Assembly (NCBI RefSeq): GCF_003610295.1
Contig: NZ_RAPV01000002.1
Location: 1,054,001 to 1,118,000 of the forward strand
Length of the DNA: 64,000 nt
Origin: Paraburkholderia sp. BL23I1N1
GTDB taxonomy: Bacteria > Pseudomonadota > Gammaproteobacteria > Burkholderiales > Burkholderiaceae
Reading direction: 5' to 3'
This document shows, one piece after another, positions 40,993 through 50,625 of this stretch. Position 1 is the stretch's first letter; the number at the start of each line of letters is the position of its first letter. The notes below the pieces were generated by a model. It was not told where the DNA came from and made no database searches. It worked only from the letters and a program-made list of their open reading frames with translations. The position numbers and the translations under genes were made by a program.

Positions 40993-41943
40993 TCATTGGC
41001 TCGCGCTCCCTGCGCTGACTTGCGTTTCGAGCGCATCGACTACTTCGAACAGGTCGCCCACAAACCCAATGTCCGCTACCGAGAAGATCGGCGCGTCCGG
41101 ATCTTTATTGATCGCGACAATGGTCTTCGAGTCCTTCATGCCGGCCAGATGCTGAATCGCGCCGGAGATCCCGAATGCCAGGTAGACGTCGGGGGCGACC
41201 ATCTTGCCGGTTTGCCCAACCTGCGCCGTATTCGGGGCATAGCCGGCATCTACAGCGGCGCGCGAGGCGCCGAGCGCCGCGCCCAAGCTTTCGGCGAGTT
41301 TGCCGAGCCGGTCCATGTTGTCTTTCGATGCCAGACCGCGCCCGCCCGCGACGACAATTCGCGCGTCAGCCAGCTCGCGGCCGGCCTGTGCCGATGCCTG
41401 GCGTTCAACGAGCCGCGTCCTGCTAAAGCCAGTAATGGGTTCGAGCGTCACGCGGTGACCGTTGCCACCGCTGTCGGTCGCGGGCGCGAACGACGATGGC
41501 CGAATCGTCGAGAACGTCACGGCGCTGGCCGAGGCCACATTGGCGACGACACTTCCCGCGTAGAGGCTGCGCATATAGGAGCTATCGCCTTCCACTGCGA
41601 TTACATCCGGAATGAACGCGCCGCCGGCCAGCGCGGCGGCGCGCGGCAAGGCGCTGCGGCCGAGCGTCCGATGGCTCGCTGCGATCAGCGAATACGGTCC
41701 GTGCGTCGCGTGCACCGCGTGCAATTGCGCGGCGAGTATTTCAGGCACAAAGCACTCGCTCGCGGCGCTTGCCATCACCAGAACGCGCTCCACTCCGGCA
41801 ATCTTTTCGACCGAGGATGCAAGCGCGGCATCCGGTAAGAACACATCGACCGGCAATCCGCGTTGCACGACCGCGGTGATGACGCGAAGCGTCGCATCGG
41901 CAACGCGGCCATTTTCGCTTTCAGCTACGACAAGGCTTCTCAT
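40993..41943 (-). CDS. etfA: Electron transfer flavoprotein alpha subunit
   Basis: A 316-residue EtfA starting [12 protein letters not shown]. The C-terminal FAD domain has [37 protein letters not shown] and [13 protein letters not shown], the standard FAD-binding signature. Together with EtfB it carries electrons from a flavin dehydrogenase to ETF-ubiquinone oxidoreductase. Its start overlaps the etfB stop by four bases, and the unit begins with a FAD amine oxidoreductase. It is therefore probably a dedicated rather than the housekeeping ETF. Confidence 0.93.
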   Translation of the reverse strand: MRSLVVAESENGRVADATLRVITAVVQRGLPVDVFLPDAALASSVEKIAGVERVLVMASAASECFVPEILAAQLHAVHATHGPYSLIAASHRTLGRSALPRAAALAGGAFIPDVIAVEGDSSYMRSLYAGSVVANVASASAVTFSTIRPSSFAPATDSGGNGHRVTLEPITGFSRTRLVERQASAQAGRELADARIVVAGGRGLASKDNMDRLGKLAESLGAALGASRAAVDAGYAPNTAQVGQTGKMVAPDVYLAFGISGAIQHLAGMKDSKTIVAINKDPDAPIFSVADIGFVGDLFEVVDALETQVSAGSASQ

Positions 41944-42719
41944 GCGGGGACTCCTGCTTGATCGAACACGCACCGTTCCGTGAGCGCGGAGATTAGCGCG
42001 GCGCTGTCGGCGAACTTGATGCCAGCTTGGCGAACCGGCGGATCGCTGAGCCTGACGATCTGGCTCCGGGGCGTCAGGTCGACGGCCAGCGTGGCGGCGT
42101 CCACAATCGCAAGCGGCTTCTGCTTCGCCTTGACGATGCTCGGCAAGGTTACGCGGCGCGGGTCGGCGAGGCGCAGATCGGCGCTGACGACAGCCGGCCC
42201 CTCGAGCAGCCACGTCGTCGTGCCGGCGTCGTCGCCGCAAGTGACGGACCAGCCTGTGCTATCCACTGAGAGTGCGCAGGAATTCAACGCCTGCGGCCAG
42301 TCGAGCAGGGCGGCGAGCATCGCGGCGACGCCGCCGATATCGCCGTCGATCGCCTGCTTGCCGCACAGCACGAGGCCGTATGCGCGACTCGCCATATGGG
42401 CGTTCAGCAGGCGTGCGACGGCCAGCGAATCCAGCGTGGAAGTCGCCGCGGAGGTATCGATCAGCATGGCATCGTCCGCGCCCATCGCCAGGGCGGTGCG
42501 CAGGACGTCCTGGCTGGTTTGCGTGCCGCAGGTGATCACCGTGACCTTCGATGCCGCGCCGGCTTCCCTCAGTTGCAATGCCTTTTCGAGCGCGCATTCG
42601 TCGAACGGATTGAGCGACATCTTGAGGCCGGTGGTATCGATCGAACCGTTCGCGGCGACCCGCACGCGCACGTTGGCGTCCACCACGCGCGTGACTGGAA
42701 CCAGAATGTTGATTGTCAT
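41940..42719 (-). CDS. etfB: Electron transfer flavoprotein beta subunit
   Basis: A 259-residue EtfB starting MTINILVPVTRVVD. It shows NPFDECALEKALQLRE, VITCGTQTSQDVLRTALAMGADDAMLID and the AMP-binding-region signature LVLCGKQAIDGDIGGVAAMLAALL. It is translationally coupled to etfA (four-base overlap) and begins 25 bp after the FAD oxidoreductase gene. Confidence 0.93.
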   Translation of the reverse strand: MTINILVPVTRVVDANVRVRVAANGSIDTTGLKMSLNPFDECALEKALQLREAGAASKVTVITCGTQTSQDVLRTALAMGADDAMLIDTSAATSTLDSLAVARLLNAHMASRAYGLVLCGKQAIDGDIGGVAAMLAALLDWPQALNSCALSVDSTGWSVTCGDDAGTTTWLLEGPAVVSADLRLADPRRVTLPSIVKAKQKPLAIVDAATLAVDLTPRSQIVRLSDPPVRQAGIKFADSAALISALTERCVFDQAGVPA

Positions 42720-42744
42720 GATTGAAGCATCCTTCGATCGGAAA

Positions 42745-43932
42745 TCAGGAGACCGCGCCGGAGCCATATTTGCCCACCAGCAGCGCGCCGCTGGCGAACC
42801 GGTCGAGCGCGTAGGGCGCGAGAGAAACATCGGTGGGCTGACCGAGCGCGTGCTGCGCGAGGATCTTGCCGATGCCAGGCGACAGCTTGAAGCCGTGCCC
42901 GGAGAAGCCGAAACCGACCACGAGCCCTTCGATATCGGCGACTTTGCCCAACACCGGATTCCAGTCCGGCGTCACGTCGTAAACGCCGGTCCACGACGAA
43001 GCCAGCCCTGCGATTTCGTAAGCGGGGAAGCGTTCGGCGACCTGCGCGCCGACCTCGGCGACATAGTCGAGCGAGATATCGCCCTGTTCCGTTTCCGGCG
43101 AGTTAAGCGTCTCGCCGACCACGCCTTCGGACACGAGCATCTGGCTGCCGCCGTAGCTGCGGTAATAGAGCATGCCGGCCGAGCCCAGGTCCTTGAACGC
43201 CGGCATCTTGAACGAGTAGGCGGCGCCCTCGCATTCGAGCGCGAGCACGGTGTGACGCTCCGGCTTGACCGGCAGCGGCACGCCGATCCAGCCGGCGAGT
43301 TCCGGCGTCCAGATGTTCTGCGTGCTGATCAGCGTGCCGCAGCTGAAGTTGCCCGCGCTGGTTGCGACGCCGGTGACCCGGCGTCCTTCGCGGACAACGT
43401 CCGTTACCTTGACGCCTTCCATGATCCTGACGCCGCGCCGGCGCGCCGAACGGGCAAAACCCGTCGCGACCAGATAAGCGTCGGCAAAGCCCGCTTCCGG
43501 CTCGAAGCCGATCAGCGCGGCGTCGTCAAAGCTCGCGATCGGCAGGCGCTCGTGCGCCTCGCCCTTGTCGAGCAACCGCACCTCGATGCCCATATCCTGC
43601 TGCGCGGCGAGCGAGGCGTGCAGCGGCTCCAGCTTGTCGCCCTCGGGCGAGCAGATCAGATAACCGCATTTGACGAGGCCGCAGGATGCTTCGTCGTCGC
43701 CGACATATTCGGCGAAATTATTGAACGCCCACCACGACGAGCGCGCGAGCTCCACATTCTGGCGCACGGAGTAATGCGTGCGCAGCAGGCCGGACGACTG
43801 CGAGGTGGTGCCCGCGCCGATCGTGCCCTGCTCGATCACCAGCACGCTCTGCGCGCCTTGCGCGGCGAGATGATGGGCGACCGACGTACCGATGACACCC
43901 GCGCCGATCACGATGAAATCGTAGTGGCTCAT
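42745..43932 (-). CDS. FAD-dependent amine oxidoreductase (sarcosine oxidase/dimethylglycine dehydrogenase-like)
   Basis: A 395-residue DAO-family flavoprotein. The Rossmann motif is FIVIGAGVIGTSVAHHLA, followed by GTTSQSSGLLRTHY. The C-terminal half has SWTGVYDVTPDWNPVLGKV and VVGFGFSGHGFKLSPGIG. This layout is shared by sarcosine oxidase, the SoxB/NMG dehydrogenase FAD subunit and DadA-like enzymes. It is the first gene of a unit with etfB and etfA, so it likely passes electrons to ETF rather than to O2. The substrate is not known; a secondary N-methyl amine or amino acid is inferred from context. Confidence 0.85.
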   Translation of the reverse strand: MSHYDFIVIGAGVIGTSVAHHLAAQGAQSVLVIEQGTIGAGTTSQSSGLLRTHYSVRQNVELARSSWWAFNNFAEYVGDDEASCGLVKCGYLICSPEGDKLEPLHASLAAQQDMGIEVRLLDKGEAHERLPIASFDDAALIGFEPEAGFADAYLVATGFARSARRRGVRIMEGVKVTDVVREGRRVTGVATSAGNFSCGTLISTQNIWTPELAGWIGVPLPVKPERHTVLALECEGAAYSFKMPAFKDLGSAGMLYYRSYGGSQMLVSEGVVGETLNSPETEQGDISLDYVAEVGAQVAERFPAYEIAGLASSWTGVYDVTPDWNPVLGKVADIEGLVVGFGFSGHGFKLSPGIGKILAQHALGQPTDVSLAPYALDRFASGALLVGKYGSGAVS

Positions 43933-43990
43933 ATGGACCTCTGTATGGGCAATGAGGCGAATTCTAGGAACACACCCGGCGCGGCAATTT

Positions 43991-44022
43991 TGTATTAGGC
44001 AAACTTATGGCGACCTAATGCA
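43991..44022. promoter_or_regulatory. Inverted repeat in the lysR/oxidoreductase divergent promoter
   Basis: TGTATTAGG-N14-CCTAATGCA, with arms matching at 8 of 9 bases, sits 59 bp upstream of the oxidoreductase start and about 97 bp from the LysR start. Spacing and dyad symmetry fit a LysR-type regulator binding site. Confidence 0.6.
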
Positions 44023-44118
44023 ATTTCTCATCCTGAACACCGGTCCCGCAAACCTCGGCACTATGCTTTCGTGCCGCACAGGATGACCGGCAAGTCACCA
44101 ACGCGAGCGGAGCTTTCC

Positions 44119-45084
44119 ATGAGACGAACCCCGACCCCGATCGATCTGCGCGCGCTGCAGGCTTTCGTCGCCGTGTGCGACAGCGGTTCGATGACGGGCG
44201 CCGCAAAGCAGCTGGGCGTGAGCCAGAGCGCGGTGAGCCAGTCGATCGCCGCGTTGGAGCGCGACCAGGGCCTGACGCTGTTCGACCGCGAGAGCCGCCC
44301 GCCGCGGCCGAACGTAGCGGGGCGCGCACTGCTCGAACTGGCGGGCCCGTTGATCGAGCATGCGCAGATGGTCAGCGCCCGTATCGGCGATGCGTCGCAT
44401 ACGGGCAAGATGCCGGTGCGGCTGGGCTGTGTCGACTCGTTTGCAGCGACCGTCGGCCCCGAATTGATTCGCGCGGTGTCGAATTCGGAGCGGCAGATTT
44501 CGATGTGGTCCGGCCTGACGCCGGGCCTGAGCAAACAACTGCACGATCGCGAACTGGATATGGCGGTCTGCACGCAAACCACACTGAACGACGCACGCAT
44601 TGTCGAAGTGCCGTTGTTTTCCGAGGCGTTTGTCGTCGTGGTCGCGCGCAGCCATGTGAGCGGGCGCCGTAATATCGACTGGCGCACGCTCGCATCGGAA
44701 ATGCCGCTGATCCGCTATACCGCGCGCTCGGTGATCGGTCAGCAGATCGAACGTTTCGCGCGGCACCTGGGCATCAACAGTCCGCGGCGTTACGAGTTCG
44801 ACGCGACCGACCCGCTGCTGAGTCTGGTGGCCGCGCGCGTAGGTTTTGCGATCTCGACGCCCTTGTGTTTGTGGCAGGCCCGCCACTATCTGGACGATAT
44901 CGCGGTGATGCCGTTGCCGCCGAGCCGTCTCGGGCGGCGCGATTTCTTTCTGCTGCACCGCCAGGGTGAATGGGATCGATTCGCGAGCGACATCGCCATG
45001 CTGACGCGCGGCCTGCTGGATAACGCAATTCAGCCGTCGCTGGCGCGTGCGCTGCCCGATTTGCCAGACGACGCGTTGCGCTGA
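44119..45084 (+). CDS. LysR-family transcriptional regulator
   Basis: A 321-residue LTTR. The N-terminal winged helix has LRALQAFVAVCDSGSMTGAAKQLGVSQSAVSQSIAALERD. The C-terminal effector domain (about 95-300) is complete. Start 44119 has GGAG seven bases upstream. It is divergent from the FAD oxidoreductase-etfBA unit, which it most likely activates in response to the amine substrate or a product. A dyad lies between the two starts. Confidence 0.9.
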   Translation: MRRTPTPIDLRALQAFVAVCDSGSMTGAAKQLGVSQSAVSQSIAALERDQGLTLFDRESRPPRPNVAGRALLELAGPLIEHAQMVSARIGDASHTGKMPVRLGCVDSFAATVGPELIRAVSNSERQISMWSGLTPGLSKQLHDRELDMAVCTQTTLNDARIVEVPLFSEAFVVVVARSHVSGRRNIDWRTLASEMPLIRYTARSVIGQQIERFARHLGINSPRRYEFDATDPLLSLVAARVGFAISTPLCLWQARHYLDDIAVMPLPPSRLGRRDFFLLHRQGEWDRFASDIAMLTRGLLDNAIQPSLARALPDLPDDALR

Positions 45085-45088
45085 TTCA

Positions 45089-45109
45089 GGCGCTATAGCG
45101 CCCGTTTTT
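45089..45109 (+). terminator. Terminator of the lysR gene
   Basis: The palindrome GGCGCTATAGCGCC followed by CGTTTTT lies four bases after the lysR stop. The remaining gap to 45344 holds a weaker CCGGTC/GACCGG hairpin near 45315-45332 that may end the cupin regulator transcript; no gene was seen. Confidence 0.8.
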
Positions 45110-45344
45110 ATAAGCGTTGCTTCTGACGCTGTTTAACCGCACACCTCGTTGTTGTGCAAGGTCGCACCAGCCACAACGACGATATGCACCGTAGTCAAGC
45201 CAGCGTGTGTTTCAGTCTGAATTGCGCCGCGAACCCGTTGCGCGCAAAGCGTTTATTGATGGGAATTTTTGATTCACATGGATAAACATGGCACAAACGT
45301 TGCATTGGTTTACCCGGTCGGTCGTGACCGGTAGCAATAACCGA

Positions 45345-45947
45345 TCAATCCGCACTCGACTGCGGATACACAAAGATCGACAGAAATTGAATGGGCGTCT
45401 TGATCAGACGCTCGGGACCGTGCGGGATCTCACCCTGGAAGGTGAGCGTGTCGCCGGGGTGAAGGATGTAGGTCTGCTGCCCGTGGCGGTATTCGATCAC
45501 GCCTTTAAGCATATGGATGAATTCGGTGCCCGGATGCTCGAACACGGGAAAGCGTTCGGCTTCGTCCTCCATCGTGATCAGGAAGGGTTCGAAGAGCTTG
45601 CGCGGACCCTGGTCGTAAGCAAGCAGGTGATAGGTGTGCCCGCGTTTGGTGCCTTTGCGGACCACCTCCATGCCGCCGCCTTTTTTGACGAGCTGTGCGC
45701 CGCCTTGCGGCACGTCGAAATTGCGGAACAGTGTGGAGAGCGAAACGCCGAGCGCCTGAGCGATGCGGTTGAGCACATCGAGGCCTGCGGAGGTTTGCGC
45801 GTTCTCGATCTTCGAAAGCATGCCGCGGCTGATGCCGGCCTGCTCGGAGACCTGGGCGATCGTCAGGCCGTGGCGCTGGCGTAGTTCGCGGATGGTGATG
45901 CCGAGGTAGCGTTCAAGCGGCGTTTTATTGTCTTCACCGGTTTGCAT
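45345..45947 (-). CDS. XRE-family regulator with C-terminal cupin domain
   Basis: A 200-residue regulator. The helix-turn-helix is IRELRQRHGLTIAQVSEQAGISRGMLSKIENAQTSAGLDVLNRIAQALG (about 15-70), and the cupin (about 115-190) has FEHPGTEFIHMLKGVIEYRHG and LHPGDTLTFQGEIPHGPE. Such HTH-cupin proteins (PuuR type) often control polyamine, amine or amino acid catabolism and sense a small ligand in the cupin. Start 45947 has GAGG upstream. It is divergent from the glutamine-synthetase-like operon across 225 bp. Confidence 0.9.
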   Translation of the reverse strand: MQTGEDNKTPLERYLGITIRELRQRHGLTIAQVSEQAGISRGMLSKIENAQTSAGLDVLNRIAQALGVSLSTLFRNFDVPQGGAQLVKKGGGMEVVRKGTKRGHTYHLLAYDQGPRKLFEPFLITMEDEAERFPVFEHPGTEFIHMLKGVIEYRHGQQTYILHPGDTLTFQGEIPHGPERLIKTPIQFLSIFVYPQSSAD

Positions 45948-46172
45948 GTAGGCCTCACGGAAAAGAAAAGCGTAGCAGATTGCAGCGCCGAGTCGTGCGC
46001 GAAGAGTTTCACCAGGAGAATCTTTGTTACTCCCCAATAAAGCTCCCGTTTGATGGAAGACGAGCTTGAAGCGCGCCGCAACCGGCGCTCGAAAGCGTGT
46101 TGTATGGCCTGGTCACATGCGTTGCGTGTGGCTTTTCCAAACCTCCGAAGGATGTTGTTGCAAGGAGTGGCG

Positions 46173-47561
46173 ATGAACCTGAACGATGCGAGCAAGCTGC
46201 CGGTCAACGAACTCGGATGCGTGCCCCGCTTCGGCTCGGCGGAAGAGGCGCAAGCCTATCTGACGCAGCAGGGCGTGAAGTACGTGCTGGCGCAGTTTGT
46301 CGATATTCACGGCGTGGCGAAAGCGAAGTCGGTGCCGGTTGCGCACCTGAAAAGCGTGTTGAAAGCGGGCGCCGGTTTCGCGGGCTTTGCGATCTGGGGT
46401 GTCGGCATCGAGCCGAACGGTCCGGACTATATGGCCGTCGGCGATCTGGCGACACTCACGCCGGTGCCGTGGCAGCCGGGCCTCGCACGGATCGTCTGCG
46501 ACGGTCATGTCGACGGCGAAGCGTGGCAATACGATTCGCGCGTGACCTTGAAGAAACAGGTCGCCCGGATGACCGAGCGCAACTGGACGCTGTTCACGGG
46601 TCTGGAGCCGGAATTCTCGCTGCTGCGCCGTTCGGCGTCGGGCACGTTGGAGCCGTGCGATCCGAGCGATACGCTCGCCAAGCCGTGCTATGACTACAAG
46701 GGTCTGTCGCGTACGCGCGTCTTTCTGGAAAAACTCACCGAGTCGATGCGCGCGGTCGGTATCGACGTCTATCAGATCGATCACGAAGACGCGAACGGTC
46801 AGTTCGAAATCAACTACACATATACCGATTGCCTGACGTCGTGCGATCACTACGTGTTCTTCAAGATGGCGGCCTCCGAGATCGCCAATGAACTCGGCAT
46901 GATCTGCTCGTTCATGCCGAAGCCGTTCGCGAACCGTCCGGGCAACGGCATGCATATGCATATGTCGATCGGCGACGGCGAACGCAATCTGTTCTCGGAC
47001 AAAAGTGACAGGCTCGGCATGGGACTCTCATCGCTCGGCTACCAGTTCACGGCCGGCCTCCTCGCGCACGCCCCCGCGCTGACCGCGCTGTGCAATCCCA
47101 CGGTGAATTCGTACAAGCGCCTCGTGGTCGGCCGCTCGCTGACGGGCGCGACGTGGGCGCCGGCCTACGTCAGCTACGGCGACAACAACCGCTCGACGAT
47201 GGTTCGCATGCCCGGCGAGCGCATCGAACTGCGCCTGCCGGATGGCGCATGCAATCCCTATCTCGCGACGGCCGCGGTGATTGCCGCGGGACTGGACGGC
47301 ATCGACCGCGGCATGTCGCCGGGCGAACCGGCCAACGAGAACCTGTACGAGTGGTCGCCCGCGAAACTCGCCGAACACGGTATCGGCGTGCTGCCGCAAA
47401 ACCTCGAGCAGGCGCTCGACGCGCTCGAAAGCGATCGCGTGATCTGCGATGCACTCGGCCCGCTTGCCGATGAATTCCTCAAGCTCAAACGGATGGAGTG
47501 GCTCGAATACATGCGCCACGTTTCCGACTGGGAGCTGAAGACTTACCTCGAATTTTTCTAA
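46173..47561 (+). CDS. Type III glutamine synthetase-like ligase (GlnT/gamma-glutamylmethylamide synthetase family)
   Basis: A 462-residue GS-fold ligase starting MNLNDASK, with AAGGAG upstream. Metal and substrate segments include [52 protein letters not shown] and [26 protein letters not shown]. It is shorter and differently ordered than the GlnA of ammonia assimilation and matches the GlnT/GmaS group, which joins glutamate to ammonia or methylamine. It heads an operon with three glutamate-synthase-like subunits, the context seen for gmaS-mgsABC. The exact amine is not deducible. Confidence 0.85.
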   Translation: MNLNDASKLPVNELGCVPRFGSAEEAQAYLTQQGVKYVLAQFVDIHGVAKAKSVPVAHLKSVLKAGAGFAGFAIWGVGIEPNGPDYMAVGDLATLTPVPWQPGLARIVCDGHVDGEAWQYDSRVTLKKQVARMTERNWTLFTGLEPEFSLLRRSASGTLEPCDPSDTLAKPCYDYKGLSRTRVFLEKLTESMRAVGIDVYQIDHEDANGQFEINYTYTDCLTSCDHYVFFKMAASEIANELGMICSFMPKPFANRPGNGMHMHMSIGDGERNLFSDKSDRLGMGLSSLGYQFTAGLLAHAPALTALCNPTVNSYKRLVVGRSLTGATWAPAYVSYGDNNRSTMVRMPGERIELRLPDGACNPYLATAAVIAAGLDGIDRGMSPGEPANENLYEWSPAKLAEHGIGVLPQNLEQALDALESDRVICDALGPLADEFLKLKRMEWLEYMRHVSDWELKTYLEFF

Positions 47562-47572
47562 GGAGAACCACC

Positions 47573-48481
47573 ATGTGCGGAATCGTAGGCTTGCTGGTGA
47601 AAACGCCGGCACTGCGCGAGCGGCTCGGCGAACTGATGGTGCCGATGCTGATCGGCATGACCGAGCGTGGGCCGGATTCGGCGGGACTCGCGGTATTCGG
47701 CAACCCGGTCGATGCCAGCCAGCGCAAGCTGAGCATTTACGCCGGTTTCACCGAAGAAGGCGCGGATTTCGCGTGGCAACCGTTGCAGGAGACACTGAAC
47801 GCGGCGATGGACGTCACCGCGCGCATCGACGCAAAGGGCAATCACGCGGTGCTGACGGTGCAAGGCAACGTCGAGCGCGTGAAGACGTGGCTTCGCGAAC
47901 GTTATCCGAAGCTGTATCTGCTCTCAAGCGGCCGTTCGATCGATCTGTACAAGGATATCGGCTCGCCGTCGCAAGTCGCTGAGCGTTATGACTTCGCGAA
48001 CCTGAAGGGCTCGCATCTGGTCGGGCACACGCGCATGGCGACGGAGTCGGCGGTGACGCCCGACCGCGCGCATCCGTTCACGGCGGGCGACGACTTCTGT
48101 CTGGTGCACAACGGTTCGCTGTCGAACGCGCACGGCGTGCGCCGCAAGCTCGAACCGCAAGGCATTCACTTCGACACCGACAACGATACCGAAGCCGCCT
48201 GCCGTTTTCTCGAGTGGCGGCTGCGTGAAGGCGACACGCTGCCGGTCGCCTTGCAGAAGGGTTTCGAAGAACTCGACGGCTTTTACACCTTCCTGATGGG
48301 CACCTCGACCGAACTTGCATTGATTCGCGACCCGTTCGCGTGCAAGCCGGCGGTGGTCGCGGAAAACGACGACTACGTCGCGATCGCGTCCGAGTTCCGC
48401 TCGCTCGCGCATCTGCCCGACATCAAGAACGCCAGGGTCTTCGAACCCGCACCTGAGGAGATGTATGTATGGAAAGCCTGA
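47573..48481 (+). CDS. Class II glutamine amidotransferase subunit (GlxB/MgsA-like)
   Basis: A 302-residue Ntn-type amidotransferase. The catalytic cysteine is Cys2 (MCGIVGLL), exposed after Met removal. MTERGPDSAGLAVFGN, GHTRMATESAV, HPFTAGDDFCLVHNGSLSNAH and DTDNDTEAACRFLEWRL follow the GltB/GlxB pattern. It matches only the first domain of a split glutamate synthase. AAGGAG lies just before the start, 12 bp after the ligase stop, and its end overlaps the next gene by 13 bp. Confidence 0.9.
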   Translation: MCGIVGLLVKTPALRERLGELMVPMLIGMTERGPDSAGLAVFGNPVDASQRKLSIYAGFTEEGADFAWQPLQETLNAAMDVTARIDAKGNHAVLTVQGNVERVKTWLRERYPKLYLLSSGRSIDLYKDIGSPSQVAERYDFANLKGSHLVGHTRMATESAVTPDRAHPFTAGDDFCLVHNGSLSNAHGVRRKLEPQGIHFDTDNDTEAACRFLEWRLREGDTLPVALQKGFEELDGFYTFLMGTSTELALIRDPFACKPAVVAENDDYVAIASEFRSLAHLPDIKNARVFEPAPEEMYVWKA

Positions 48482-49158
48482 CTTTCGATCTGGAGCATAC
48501 GACGGTCCGTGAGCTGAATCAGTTTTTGCACAAACCGGCTAGCGAACTGGAAGGGCATGTGGTCGCCGTGGTCGCACCGAACGGCGCGCATAACCTTGCA
48601 GTGGGTGTGGATGCGCCGGTGAAAGTGAAGATCGCCGGACACGCCGGCTATTACACGGGCGGCATGAACAAACACGCGACGATCGAGATCGACGGCAGCG
48701 CGGGCACTGGCGTCGCGGAAAACATGATGAGCGGCAAGGTGCACGTGAAGGGTTTTGCATCGAACGGCGCGGGCGCTTCGGCACACGGCGGCCTGCTGGT
48801 GATCGACGGCGATGCGGGTCTGCGTTGCGGTATTTCGCTGAAGGGCGGCGACATTGTGGTGGGCGGCTCGGTGGGCAGCTTTTCTGCATTCATGGCTCAG
48901 GCCGGGCGCATGGTGATCTGCGGTGATGCAGGCGACGCGCTTGGCGACTCGCTTTACGAAGCGGTGCTGTATGTGCGTGGCGAAGTGAAATCGCTTGGCG
49001 CGGACGCGCAATACGAACCGATGACACAAGCCGATCTCGACGCCGTGCGCGCATTGCTCACCGCTGCCGGCATGGACCACGACCCCGCGTCATTCAAACG
49101 GATCGCCTCCGCTCGCACGCTCTATCGCTGGAACGCCGACGCGAACCAGGAATATTGA
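48469..49158 (+). CDS. GXGXG-domain subunit of a split glutamate synthase (GlxC/MgsB-like)
   Basis: A 229-residue protein made of the right-handed GXGXG beta-helix found at the C-terminus of GltB. Repeats such as GHAGYYTGGMNKHATIEIDG, GTGVAENMMSGKVHVKG and GLRCGISLKGGDIVVGGSVG define it. It has no catalytic site of its own and structures the complex. GAGGAG precedes the ATG at 48469, and the gene overlaps its predecessor, indicating coupled translation of a fixed-ratio complex. Confidence 0.9.
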   Translation: MESLTFDLEHTTVRELNQFLHKPASELEGHVVAVVAPNGAHNLAVGVDAPVKVKIAGHAGYYTGGMNKHATIEIDGSAGTGVAENMMSGKVHVKGFASNGAGASAHGGLLVIDGDAGLRCGISLKGGDIVVGGSVGSFSAFMAQAGRMVICGDAGDALGDSLYEAVLYVRGEVKSLGADAQYEPMTQADLDAVRALLTAAGMDHDPASFKRIASARTLYRWNADANQEY

Positions 49159-49183
49159 ACACACGCTCTTGAAGAAGGTCCTC

Positions 49184-50545
49184 ATGGAAGCCAAACCCGT
49201 TCACTTCGCCCGCTTGCAACAGGAAGAGTCGCAAGGCTACGACCGCAAGACGATCGACTATATCCACTCGGCCGCGCAACGTGGCCTCTACGAAATTCGC
49301 GGTCTGGGCGCGAAACGCCGCGTGCCGCATTTCGACGATCTGCTGTTTCTCGGCGCCTCGCTGTCACGCTATCCGCTCGAAGGGTATCGCGAGAAATGCG
49401 CGACGCAGACAGTGCTCGGCACGCGCTTCGCCAGAAAGCCGGTGGTGCTCGACATTCCGATCACGATTGCCGGCATGAGCTTCGGCGCATTGTCTGCGAA
49501 CGTGAAGGAAGCGCTCGGCCAGGCCGCGACCGCGATGGGCACCTCGACCACTACTGGCGACGGCGGCATGACGCAGGAGGAGCGCCGCTCGTCGAAGACG
49601 CTGGTCTATCAGTGCCTGCCGTCGCGCTATGGCTTCAACCCGGACGACGTGCGCCGTGCCGACGCGATCGAAATCGTAATCGGCCAGGGCGCGAAACCGG
49701 GTGGCGGCGGCATGCTGCTCGGGCAGAAGGTCAATCCGCGCGTCGCGTCGATGCGCACGTTGCCGGCCGGAGTCGATCAGCGTTCGGCGAGCCGTCATCC
49801 GGACTGGACCGGCCCGGACGATCTGGCGATCAAGATTCAGGAATTGCGCGAAATCACAGATTGGGAAAAACCGATCTACGTGAAGGTCGGCGCAACCCGC
49901 ACGTTCAACGACGTGAAGCTCGCAGTGCATGCGGGCGCGGACGTGGTCGTGATCGATGGCATGCAGGGCGGTACCGCAGCGACGCAGACCTGCTTCATCG
50001 AGAACGTCGGCATTCCGACGCTGGCCGCGGTTCGCCAGGCGGTGGACGCGCTCGAAGATCTGAATATGAAAGGCCAGGTACAACTGATCGTTTCGGGCGG
50101 CATCCGCACCGGCGCGGACGTGGCGAAGGCATTGGCGCTCGGTGCGGACGCGGTGGCGATCGGGCAGGGCATGCTGATGGCGCTCGGGTGCAACAGCGAT
50201 ACGTACTTTCAGAGCGGTGCGTTGCATTCGGCGGCAGCGGACTACGCGGCGCTGAACACGTCGCCGGGTTTCTGCCATCACTGCCACACGGGCAAGTGTC
50301 CGGTCGGCGTAACCACGCAGGACGCGGTTCTCGAACAACGTGTCCAGCCGGATGAAGGGTCGCGCCGCGTGCGCAACTACCTGAAGACGCTGAACATGGA
50401 ACTGACGACGATTGCGCGTGCGTGCGGCAAGCAGAACGTCCATCACCTCGAACCGGAGGATCTGGTCGCGCTGACGGTCGAGGCAGCGGCGATGGCGCGC
50501 ATTCCGCTCGCGGGTACCTCGTGGATTCCCGGATGGACCCGGTGA
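49184..50545 (+). CDS. FMN/Fe-S glutamate synthase-like subunit (GlxD/MgsC-like)
   Basis: A 453-residue subunit of the GltB FMN-barrel family. FMN-site segments are IAGMSFGALSANVKEALGQAA, KPGGGGMLLGQKVNPRVA, VVVIDGMQGGTAAT and VSGGIRTGADVAKALALGADAVAIG. The cysteines CHHCHTGKCPVGV form the 3Fe-4S ligand motif. With the two preceding subunits it would rebuild a glutamate synthase or an N-methylglutamate synthase. Start 49184 (ATG) is preferred to an in-frame TTG at 49169. Confidence 0.92.
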   Translation: MEAKPVHFARLQQEESQGYDRKTIDYIHSAAQRGLYEIRGLGAKRRVPHFDDLLFLGASLSRYPLEGYREKCATQTVLGTRFARKPVVLDIPITIAGMSFGALSANVKEALGQAATAMGTSTTTGDGGMTQEERRSSKTLVYQCLPSRYGFNPDDVRRADAIEIVIGQGAKPGGGGMLLGQKVNPRVASMRTLPAGVDQRSASRHPDWTGPDDLAIKIQELREITDWEKPIYVKVGATRTFNDVKLAVHAGADVVVIDGMQGGTAATQTCFIENVGIPTLAAVRQAVDALEDLNMKGQVQLIVSGGIRTGADVAKALALGADAVAIGQGMLMALGCNSDTYFQSGALHSAAADYAALNTSPGFCHHCHTGKCPVGVTTQDAVLEQRVQPDEGSRRVRNYLKTLNMELTTIARACGKQNVHHLEPEDLVALTVEAAAMARIPLAGTSWIPGWTR

Positions 50546-50625
50546 ATTGAGTTGTTTCGAGATTTTTGACTGTGGAAAAGTTGAGCGCATTCAACCTTGA
50601 TTCACCAATCTTTTAGGAGCCCAAC

